From ZCTH02-B3 sp036563895 (lineage in GTDB: Bacteria > Bacillota > Bacilli > Paenibacillales > Paenibacillaceae): a stretch of DNA of 12,300 nt. This document shows, piece by piece, positions 7,335-12,300 of the stretch; the stretch's first letter is position 1; the number at the start of each line of letters is the position of its first letter. The notes under the pieces were generated by a model. The model saw only the letters and a program-made list of their open reading frames with translations. It was not told the DNA's origin and ran no database searches. The stretch lies in NCBI GenBank assembly GCA_036563895.1, contig DATCLN010000151.1, forward strand, positions 1 through 12,300, read 5' to 3'. The position numbers and the translations under genes are program-made.

Positions 7335-8902
7335 CCTGTTTCCCCCTCACCCGTCGCCGCGACCTCCTGCGCCGTATCCGGCCAGACGTCCCGCATGCCC
7401 GCGTCCGACGCCAACAAGGCGAACGTCAAATGATAATCCGGCATGTTCAATTCACCGTCCTCGCAGACCAGTACGGCGCGTTCCTCCGTGCCGTGGTTGG
7501 TCATCCGGATCTGGACGCCCTCCGCCGTGACGAAGGAATGGCCCGGCGACGTGTTGCACCGGCTGATCCATTCCAGCAGTTTCAGGCGAACGCCCGCCTT
7601 CACCGTCCCAAGTTCGGATATGCGGAATGACCCGCGCCGCAGCATGTCTTCCAGCAACTTCCGCTCTTCTTCCTGCCGCCTGAGGTAAGCTTCGCGCGTC
7701 CGCCTCCGCTTCTCGCCGTGATCCGGAACCGGTTCGGCGCCCTGGCGCCCGATGCGTTTGCGGCTCCGCGAACGCAACGTGCGGAGGTTCGGGCTCTCCT
7801 CCCACATGGACAGGTCGGCGCGATCCGACTCCCGCAAATCTTCACCCTGCAAATGCCTCGTCGGGAACAGGCCGAAGGCGTACGCGGCCAGCCGGTGCGC
7901 TTCATTCACATCGTCCAGACGATAGAACCATTGCGCCAGATATTCCAGTTCCTTACGGCGGCTAACTCCCGAACGCCTGCGTTCCTGAATGCGGATCACG
8001 CAGCGGACGATGCGCGCGATCGCTTCCTTGGTCGCCCGTTCGAGCATCGTCAGCTCGCTGGGGGCAACGCCGTCCCCGATGAACCAGCGCCGCAAGTTTT
8101 CCCAGCCCCGGTTCAGCTCCGCGAGCAGGCTCTCGCGGGAGGGCAATTCCTCGAGCCTGGGCTTGTCCAGTTCGTCGTCCGCCACCCGTTCCAGGAACCT
8201 GTCCTTCACCTCGCCGCTGATTTGCAGCAAATTTCCTTCTATTTTGTAAGCCGACCGCTGCAGCGCCTGGACAAAATTTTGCAAATAATCGGTCAGCTTT
8301 TCCTTGAACACGAGAAACGCCTCGGTCACCATCATTTCTTCCGCCTTGGCCGTCTGGAGACTGGCCATGTAGTCGGCAGCGTTCTCGTGGAGCCGGACGA
8401 ACGACTCATAAAGCCGGTTCCACAATTCGAGCGCCTCTCCCGGAGCGAATTGCCCGTCCTTCAACCGGATGTCGGTCAGCAGCTGAATGATCCGGTCGAA
8501 CAGGGTCGGTTCCAGCGAACCGCCGTATCCCGTCACTTTTTCCAACGTTTCGAGCAGACGCTCGATTTCGATCGAATAGGGCCGCAACTGGTACTGCATC
8601 TTTTTCTTCAAATATTCCTCGACCGTAGCCGACCTTCCGCCGTCATGCCGGGACGCGAGATTGCCCCACTCCACCAGTTGCTCCAGATCGGCCTGGCACT
8701 GCTCCAGCGTATAGTCGGGCAACACGCCCCAGGCCATGATTCCCGCGTATATCTCTTCCGGTCTGAGCCAATACCTCAACCGCTTGTATTCCTGATAAAA
8801 AAAGCGCATGATGGCTCGATACCGGGCGACGTTCTCGGCGCTGCTGGCGTATTTGAGTTCCGGCACACTTCTGAGCGACTGAAGGGAGACGGTTTCCCGC
8901 AC
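7331..8902 (-). CDS. jetA: Wadjet protein JetA, MukF/kleisin-like subunit (TIGR02677/DUF2397 family)
   Basis: This 523-residue first gene of the operon is the likely kleisin that bridges the two JetC heads and binds JetB. Residues 20-110 form a winged-helix-like N-terminus (ENVARYRAIMRFFYQEY, then YWLRPEEIY). The middle is helical and includes LRRWFIGDG (270-278) and SRRKELEYLAQWFYRLDD (314-331), and AHRLAAYAFGLFPTRHL at 335-351, all characteristic of DUF2397 as I recall it. A strongly basic stretch (373-415) precedes the C-terminal beta-rich region. The start is GTG at 8902. Its SD (AAGGAG) is 11 nt upstream, slightly long; the ATG seen just before that SD is out of frame. The gene overlaps jetB by 4 bp. 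Confidence 0.88.
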   Translation of the reverse strand: MRETVSLQSLRSVPELKYASSAENVARYRAIMRFFYQEYKRLRYWLRPEEIYAGIMAWGVLPDYTLEQCQADLEQLVEWGNLASRHDGGRSATVEEYLKKKMQYQLRPYSIEIERLLETLEKVTGYGGSLEPTLFDRIIQLLTDIRLKDGQFAPGEALELWNRLYESFVRLHENAADYMASLQTAKAEEMMVTEAFLVFKEKLTDYLQNFVQALQRSAYKIEGNLLQISGEVKDRFLERVADDELDKPRLEELPSRESLLAELNRGWENLRRWFIGDGVAPSELTMLERATKEAIARIVRCVIRIQERRRSGVSRRKELEYLAQWFYRLDDVNEAHRLAAYAFGLFPTRHLQGEDLRESDRADLSMWEESPNLRTLRSRSRKRIGRQGAEPVPDHGEKRRRTREAYLRRQEEERKLLEDMLRRGSFRISELGTVKAGVRLKLLEWISRCNTSPGHSFVTAEGVQIRMTNHGTEERAVLVCEDGELNMPDYHLTFALLASDAGMRDVWPDTAQEVAATGEGETG

Positions 8903-8938
8903 GAATCTTTCTGCTCCTTCATGGTCTGACTTTTTTTT

Positions 8939-8966
8939 ATCATATCATAAGTGAAACGATCCGCAA
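8939..8966 (-). promoter_or_regulatory. Sigma-A type promoter of the jetABCD operon
   Basis: On the minus strand there is -35 TTGCGG (complement of 8961-8966), a 16-bp spacer, and -10 TATGAT (complement of 8939-8944). A poly-A run follows, and the jetA SD and GTG start lie about 30 bp further on. A second TATGAT at 8944-8949 overlaps it but lacks a suitably spaced -35. This is the only good promoter upstream of jetA, so the four genes probably form one transcript. Confidence 0.65.
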
Positions 8967-8986
8967 TTTCACCTGACTTTCCCTCC

Positions 8987-9014
8987 GCTCACGCATGAGC
9001 CTGACAGCGGTCAG
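8987..9014. other. Two adjacent inverted repeats between divergent promoters
   Basis: GCTCA-4nt-TGAGC (8987-9000) is directly followed by CTGAC-4nt-GTCAG (9001-9014). Each has perfect 5-bp arms and a 4-nt centre. They lie about 20 bp upstream of the jetA -35 box, between the jet operon promoter and the divergent toxin promoter. They could be operator half-sites or small hairpins. Such short palindromes can arise by chance, so no regulator is proposed. Confidence 0.35.
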
Positions 9015-9095
9015 ATAAGCTGGCTTGAAAAGGTTCAGGAGGTATGTCCGGGTTGTAAGTTCGCAAAAAAACCTCCCAACACCTGCTCCAAATAA

Positions 9096-9104
9096 TGGTA
9101 TACT
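9096..9104 (+). promoter_or_regulatory. Extended -10 promoter of the holin-like toxin mRNA
   Basis: TGG-TATACT at 9096-9104 is an extended -10 (TGn plus hexamer), and the corresponding -35 region is poor (CCAACA at 9076-9081). It lies inside an imperfect inverted repeat, 9081-9089 with 9106-9114. The transcript would start near 9111, leaving a leader of about 58 nt before the TTG start. Confidence 0.6.
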
Positions 9105-9125
9105 CGGAACAGGTGCATGGAAGGC

Positions 9126-9139
9126 TTGCAAGGGCGGTC
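9126..9139 (+). promoter_or_regulatory. Toxin leader segment complementary to the mRNA 3' end
   Basis: TTGCAAGGGCGGTC at 9126-9139 is complementary to 9256-9270 at 14 positions with a single bulged C (9265). Pairing would join the 5' leader to the arm and loop of the terminator hairpin of the same mRNA. Long-range 5'-3' pairing that keeps the message untranslated is known for type I toxins such as hok. Here it is predicted only from base complementarity. Confidence 0.55.
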
Positions 9140-9144
9140 GGCTA

Positions 9145-9162
9145 CCTCCTGCGAAGGGAGGG
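9145..9162 (+). promoter_or_regulatory. Toxin ribosome binding site, partly sequestered in a hairpin
   Basis: The SD GGGAGGG (9156-9162) is 6 nt before the TTG at 9169, whereas the in-frame ATG at 9163 directly abuts it. This spacing argues for TTG as the start. CCTCC at 9145-9149 can pair with GGAGG at 9157-9161 across a 7-nt loop and would hide the SD, a feature common in type I toxin messages. Confidence 0.6.
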
Positions 9163-9168
9163 ATGCCC

Positions 9169-9240
9169 TTGGATACGTACCAGGCGTTGACGTTGATGAT
9201 CTCATTCGCGACGCTGGTTGTACTTATCCTTATCCTTTGA
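9169..9240 (+). CDS. Putative holin-like toxin (type I TA), apparently frameshifted at its 3' end
   Basis: This 23-residue hydrophobic peptide begins MDTYQALTLMISF and continues as one short membrane helix, matching small holin-like type I toxins of Bacillales that act at the cytoplasmic membrane. TTG at 9169 is chosen because of SD spacing; ATG at 9163 would add MP. The frame ends ILIL-stop at 9240 with no charged tail. If one base is skipped (for example A9232), the frame continues SFDKKRK and stops at TAG 9254-9256. That is the type of basic tail, and the stop inside the terminator stem, that I recall in family members. The gene is therefore probably a one-base frameshift mutant, or contains a sequencing error. 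Downstream lie its own terminator and the convergent antisense RNA. The family call is good; activity is doubtful. Confidence 0.72.
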   Translation: MDTYQALTLMISFATLVVLILIL

Positions 9241-9372
9241 TAAAAAAAGGAAATAGACCGCCCTCTGCAACGGTAAACGGTCTATTTCCTTAACTGTTTT
9301 ACCGAAGCCGGCCGCCTTTCGGGCGGCTATGCACCCGGACCGCGGATGTTGCCGCATCTGCGGTTCTTCTTT
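9241..9372 (-). ncRNA. Antisense RNA antitoxin of the holin-like toxin locus
   Basis: This RNA of about 130 nt is inferred from the promoter at 9379-9407, with a start near 9372, and the T-tract terminator at 9241-9291. It converges on the toxin mRNA and overlaps its 3' end, the layout of known Bacillus pairs such as txpA/RatA and bsrG/SR4. Predicted helices are 9340-9347 with 9356-9363 (8 bp, one G-U), 9311-9316 with 9322-9327 (6 bp), and the 14-bp terminator stem. The 5' part is conserved in the second copy at 188-236. Ends are inferred. Confidence 0.68.
9247..9291. terminator. Shared bidirectional terminator of toxin mRNA and antisense RNA
   Basis: There is a perfect 14-bp stem (9247-9260 with 9278-9291) around a 17-nt loop. 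On the minus strand it runs into a T-tract (complement of 9242-9248), a classic intrinsic terminator for the antisense RNA. On the plus strand the stem is followed by AACTGTTTT, a weaker U-stretch that would end the toxin mRNA. The two RNAs would overlap through this hairpin, giving the interaction region of the antitoxin. Confidence 0.8.
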
Positions 9373-9409
9373 GCCCTTAGCATAACACGCGGGCCGCGTC
9401 TGCGCAACC
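9323..9409 (+). repeat. Direct repeat, right copy (antisense-RNA module)
   Basis: This is the right member of the pair with 188-273. Conservation covers the -35 and -10 boxes, the start region and the first hairpin of the antisense RNA. It stops before the shared terminator, where the two loci have unrelated hairpins. The two are therefore paralogous loci rather than a fresh duplication. Confidence 0.85.
9379..9407 (-). promoter_or_regulatory. Sigma-A type promoter of the antisense RNA
   Basis: The minus strand shows -35 TTGCGC (complement of 9402-9407), a 17-bp spacer and -10 TATGCT (complement of 9379-9384). Both boxes and the spacing are identical in copy 1. The -35 lies within the hairpin that follows the thioesterase gene. 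Confidence 0.75.
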
Positions 9410-9424
9410 GCAGGTTCGCGGCCC
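9391..9424 (-). terminator. Hairpin after the fatty-acid operon, probable terminator
   Basis: There is a perfect 8-bp outer stem (9391-9398 with 9417-9424). A 5-bp inner stem (9400-9404 with 9409-9413) closes a CAAC loop. It begins 3 bp after the thioesterase stop on the minus strand. There is no U-tract, so termination may be incomplete and read-through would enter the antisense RNA. The left copy of the repeat lacks the outer stem, so this hairpin is specific to this site. Confidence 0.5.
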
Positions 9425-9426
9425 TG

Positions 9427-9852
9427 TCACCCGTCCGCGCTTCGGCTGATGACCCGGAACGTCCCCGTGCCGAACGCGCAAAGCTCCCCGTCGGCGTTGT
9501 ACACGCGGCCCTGGGTGGTGATCATCTTTCGGGAACTGTGCAGGATCTCGCCGGTCACCTTGATGTTGCCGAGGCCCACCGGAGACAGGTAGTGAATGTT
9601 GAGATGGGTGGTCACGAGGCTGTCGTCCGGCTTCGCCGCCATGGCCGCGAGCCCCATGGCCGAGTCCAGCAGCGTGGCGTGAACGCCGCCGTGCAAAATG
9701 CCGATCAGATTCAAATGATGCGGTTGAACCTCCAGGGAAACGACCACACGGTCGGGCGCAAAGGACTCCAGCCGGGCTCCGAGATAGTCCCAGAACGTGC
9801 CTTGCGCCGCCTGATTCAACCGATGGAGAAACGCTGCTGTCCGGTCGTCCAT
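9427..9852 (-). CDS. PaaI-family hotdog-fold acyl-CoA thioesterase
   Basis: This 141-residue hotdog-fold protein probably hydrolyses acyl-CoA or aryl-CoA thioesters in the cytoplasm. The diagnostic segment is N48-L-I-G-I-L-HGG (54-56) followed by ATLLDSAMG (D63 as the probable catalytic acid), then the beta-strand LVTTHLNIHYLSPV at 79-92, as in PaaI/YdiI-type enzymes. The ATG at 9852 has SD GGAGG about 9 nt upstream; the reading frame stays open further upstream, but that part overlaps lcfA and lacks a better start. It follows lcfA by 62 bp on the same strand and closes the fadE-lcfA-thioesterase operon, so it may recycle CoA from overflow acyl-CoA or proofread the pathway. The substrate cannot be told from the sequence. 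Confidence 0.85.
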   Translation of the reverse strand: MDDRTAAFLHRLNQAAQGTFWDYLGARLESFAPDRVVVSLEVQPHHLNLIGILHGGVHATLLDSAMGLAAMAAKPDDSLVTTHLNIHYLSPVGLGNIKVTGEILHSSRKMITTQGRVYNADGELCAFGTGTFRVISRSADG

Positions 9853-9914
9853 CGCAAAATCCTCCGTGTCGGAATCGTAGTCGGCAATGGGGTCCGCGTT
9901 CCCGCAAACGCCGG

Positions 9915-11597
9915 CTAACCGCTCACCCGGGTTTTCTCCGCTTCCTCCTCGATCAGCTTGCGGCGCAGCACCTTGCCGACAAGCGATTTCGGCAGGCTTT
10001 CGCGAAATTCGTAAATCCTGGGCACCTTGTACGCCGCGAGCCGCTCCCTGCACCACGCCTCGAAGCGTGCCGGATCGGGGGAGGCGCCTTTTTTCAGCAC
10101 CAGGTAGGCTTTGACCGTCTCGCCCCGGTACGGATCGCCCACGCCGGCCACCACCGCCTCTTCCACATCCGGATGTTCGTAGAGCACTTCCTCCACTTCG
10201 CGAGGATAAATGTTGTACCCGCTCGCGATGATCAAATCCTTGCGCCTGTCCAGAATATAGAAGAAGCCGTCTTCGTCCATTTTACCCAAATCCCCGGTGT
10301 AAAGCCAACCGTCGACGAGCACCTTCGCCGTCTCTTCGGGATTGTTCCAGTAGCCTTTCATGACCTGCGGCCCGCGCACCGCCAGTTCCCCGACTTCGCC
10401 GACCGGCACCTCTTCGCCCGTTTCGGGGTTGACGATGCGGCAATCCGTATCCGGGAACGGAATGCCGATCGATCCCGTCTTGCGCATGCCCCAAATATTA
10501 TTGGCGTGCGTGACGGGGGAAGCCTCCGTAAGTCCGTAGCCTTCGATCAGCTTGCCGCCCGTCATTGCCTCGAACGTCTCCTGCACTTCGCGGGGCAGCG
10601 GCGCCGCGCCGCTGACGCAATAGCGGATCGAGGAAAAATCGGTTTTCCTGGCGAGCGGATGGTGAATCAGCGCGATGTACATCGTGGGAGCGCCCGGGAA
10701 AACGGTCGGTTTCTGCCGGTCGATCGTTCGGAAGACGTCGCGGACTTCAAAACGGGGCAGCAGGATGAGCGTACCGGACTGGTACATCGACAGGTTCATC
10801 AGGACGGTCATGCCGAACACGTGGAAAAACGGCAACGCGGCGAGAAACCGCTCCCTGGCGTTTTCCGACCGGTAGGTCCAAAGCCGCGTCTGGATCGTGT
10901 TGGCCACGAGATTGTAATGCGTCAGCATGACGCCTTTGGGGGTGCCGGTCGTGCCGCCGGTATACTGGATGAGCGCGAGGTCCTGCTCCGCGTCGACGTC
11001 CGCCTCGACGGGCGTTGCGGGCGATTGGCGGAGCCATCTCATCAGATGAACGACCCCGTCGCCGTAAGTTACGTTTCGTTTCATCCCGTCTTTTTTCAGT
11101 TTGAGAGGATACAGCACATTTTTCGGGAACGGGAGAAAATCCTGGATGGACGTCACCGCGACGAGGCGGAGGTCGGTGGACGGCACCACCTTCATGACGC
11201 GCTCGAACAACAGGTCCAGCGTCACGATGAGCCGCGCGCCGGAGTCCTTCATCTGGTACTCCAGCTCCCGCGGCATGTACAGCGGATTCGTCATCACCAC
11301 GACGCCGCCGGCGAGCAGCGTTCCGTAGTAGGCGATGACCGCCTGCGGGCAGTTCGGCAGCATGACGGCGACCCGGTCCCCCTTGCGGATCCCCGCCCGC
11401 TGCAGCGCGTTGGCGAAACGGTAGGCGTAATCCAGCAGCTGCCGGTACGTGACGACATTCCCGAAAAAGGACAATGCGGCATGATCCGGATAGGCTGCGG
11501 CGGACTGGATCAAAAAACGCGCCAGATTGTGTTTCGGATATTCGAAGGTCGCTGGTACTTCGAGCGGATAATGCCTTAGCCAAGGTTTGCTCGACAT
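9915..11597 (-). CDS. lcfA: Long-chain fatty-acid-CoA ligase, LcfA-like
   Basis: This 560-residue AMP-forming acyl-CoA synthetase converts a fatty acid, ATP and CoA to acyl-CoA, AMP and PPi for beta-oxidation. It resembles B. subtilis LcfA along its length, including KPWL near the N-terminus and VMLPNCPQAVIAYYGTLLAGG. Adenylation motifs, numbered from the ATG at 11597, are the P-loop YTGGTTGTPKG at 212-222, YGLTEASP at 354-361, YTGDL at 433-437 and DRRKDLIIASGYNIYPREVE at 450-469. The catalytic lysine is in PKSLVGKVLRR (K542). The frame opens at GTG 11606, but ATG 11597 has the SD GGGGTGG at a good distance and matches the LcfA N-terminus, so I chose it. It lies 42 bp after fadE. Confidence 0.93.
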   Translation of the reverse strand: MSSKPWLRHYPLEVPATFEYPKHNLARFLIQSAAAYPDHAALSFFGNVVTYRQLLDYAYRFANALQRAGIRKGDRVAVMLPNCPQAVIAYYGTLLAGGVVVMTNPLYMPRELEYQMKDSGARLIVTLDLLFERVMKVVPSTDLRLVAVTSIQDFLPFPKNVLYPLKLKKDGMKRNVTYGDGVVHLMRWLRQSPATPVEADVDAEQDLALIQYTGGTTGTPKGVMLTHYNLVANTIQTRLWTYRSENARERFLAALPFFHVFGMTVLMNLSMYQSGTLILLPRFEVRDVFRTIDRQKPTVFPGAPTMYIALIHHPLARKTDFSSIRYCVSGAAPLPREVQETFEAMTGGKLIEGYGLTEASPVTHANNIWGMRKTGSIGIPFPDTDCRIVNPETGEEVPVGEVGELAVRGPQVMKGYWNNPEETAKVLVDGWLYTGDLGKMDEDGFFYILDRRKDLIIASGYNIYPREVEEVLYEHPDVEEAVVAGVGDPYRGETVKAYLVLKKGASPDPARFEAWCRERLAAYKVPRIYEFRESLPKSLVGKVLRRKLIEEEAEKTRVSG

Positions 11598-11639
11598 GCC
11601 AACCACCCCGTATGAAATGGAAAAATGAGATTCGACACC

Positions 11640-12300
11640 TCAAAGCGCGTATTTTTCCGCCTGGATGACACGGGAAGCAATGCGGCGTTTCAGGGCGACG
11701 GTGTTCACGGGCGACCGGCGCGCCAGTTTTTTCAGAACGGACAATTGGGTGCGGAGCGTGTCGCCGGTTTCCATCGCCGCCAGCGCCTCCTTTGCCCATG
11801 CCTCGATCTGCGCAAACGTTTCGTGCACGAAGACGGTGGTCATTTCCACGGCGTTCTCCGCCCTGGCTTCCCCGATGCGGTCGATCAGCTTCTTCGTCCG
11901 GAGCAGCGCGCTCTCCATCGCGTAGATCGAGATGACGATGTCGGCGAGCAGGCTCAGAATCTCCTGTTCCTCTTCCAGTCTCGTCTGATACTTTTGCGCC
12001 GCCAGCGCACCGACCATCAGAAACACTTTCTTCGCCATTTCGACAAGATGCGTCTCTTCGGCCAGCGTGCCCTCGAACCATTGCGTCGGCATGTACGTGA
12101 GCAGTTCGCCTTGCAGCGCCAGTGCCTTCTGCATGAGCGGCAGCTCGCCTTTCAGGGCTCGCCGGAACAGCATGCCCGGGATGAGCAGGCGGTTGATCTC
12201 GTTCGTCCCTTCAAAGATGCGGTTGATGCGGGAATCGCGGTAGATGCGCTCGATCGGATACTCCTGGATGAAGCCGTAGCCGCCGTGGATCTGCACGCCC
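11640..12300 (-). CDS. fadE: Acyl-CoA dehydrogenase, FadE-like, C-terminal part (5' end beyond the window)
   Basis: About 220 C-terminal residues of an FAD-dependent acyl-CoA dehydrogenase that introduces the trans-2 double bond in fatty acyl-CoA. QIHGGYGFIQEYPIERIYRDSRINRIFEGTNEINR covers the conserved FAD/substrate region, and the glutamate of FEGT (codon at 12210-12212) is the expected catalytic base. The following about 180-residue helical extension is like that of B. subtilis FadE (about 590 aa), not short medium-chain enzymes. The frame continues through the right edge; the GTG at 12296 is an internal valine, not a start. It is first in the visible operon with lcfA and the thioesterase. 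The promoter is out of view. Confidence 0.92.
   Translation of the reverse strand, partial: GVQIHGGYGFIQEYPIERIYRDSRINRIFEGTNEINRLLIPGMLFRRALKGELPLMQKALALQGELLTYMPTQWFEGTLAEETHLVEMAKKVFLMVGALAAQKYQTRLEEEQEILSLLADIVISIYAMESALLRTKKLIDRIGEARAENAVEMTTVFVHETFAQIEAWAKEALAAMETGDTLRTQLSVLKKLARRSPVNTVALKRRIASRVIQAEKYAL

Noticed and set aside
9034..9054. Tiny ORF after an SD-like AGGAGGT (ATG, three codons, stop)
   Set aside because: It encodes only four residues and lies upstream of the toxin promoter, so it is unlikely to be transcribed in a useful way. The match to an SD is probably chance.
9025..9168. Longer 71-residue version of the toxin frame starting at 9025
   Set aside because: The upstream part spans the toxin promoter (9096-9104) and has no SD. 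The hydrophobic peptide with its own SD and TTG start matches the family length.
9853..10056. N-terminal extension of the thioesterase to 10056
   Set aside because: It overlaps lcfA out of frame. The ATG at 9852 has a proper SD and gives the normal length for a PaaI-type hotdog protein.
1..12300. CRISPR array, tRNA, rRNA, prophage or insertion-sequence ends
   Set aside because: No regularly spaced repeats, cloverleaf or rRNA segments, or transposase motifs were seen. The only mobile-element sequence supported is the group IIC intron end.

Overview
The window is GC-rich DNA from a Bacillales-type Firmicute, probably Paenibacillaceae-like. The evidence is a FadE/LcfA pair that closely resembles Bacillus proteins, Shine-Dalgarno (SD)-led genes, and a holin-like type I toxin locus of a kind I associate with Paenibacillus relatives. 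The genus cannot be fixed from the sequence alone.

Layout, left to right. Positions 1-139 (minus strand) are the 5' end of a group IIC intron resembling the Oceanobacillus O.i.I1 intron; the rest lies off the left edge. It sits directly behind a strong 11-bp hairpin (147-174), the usual target architecture for this intron class. Positions 188-273 carry the promoter and body of a small minus-strand RNA, a second copy of the antisense RNA found at 9323-9409. Positions 309-8902 hold four minus-strand genes, transcribed jetA-jetB-jetC-jetD. They encode a Wadjet anti-plasmid system of the DUF2397/DUF2398/TIGR02680/TIGR02679 kind (type II by my recollection): a kleisin-like JetA, a KITE-like JetB, a 1403-residue SMC-like ATPase JetC, and JetD with a Toprim nuclease domain. 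The operon has its own promoter at 8939-8966.

Positions 9096-9410 hold a compact type I toxin-antitoxin locus. It has a plus-strand hydrophobic holin-like peptide gene (9169-9240), a terminator hairpin shared by both strands (9247-9291), and a minus-strand antisense RNA from a well-formed promoter (9379-9407). The toxin frame appears to carry a one-base shift that removes the usual basic tail. Positions 9427-12300 are a minus-strand fatty-acid operon: fadE (5' part off the right edge), lcfA, then a PaaI-type hotdog thioesterase. It ends in a hairpin (9391-9424) that contains the -35 box of the antisense RNA promoter.

The main point is architectural. The defence operon is bracketed by two direct copies of the same antisense-RNA module, about 85% identical and about 9.1 kb apart. 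One copy is cut off by a group IIC intron, and the other has an apparently frameshifted toxin. This suggests Wadjet sits in, or arrived through, a pair of decaying type I toxin-antitoxin loci next to a housekeeping fatty-acid operon.
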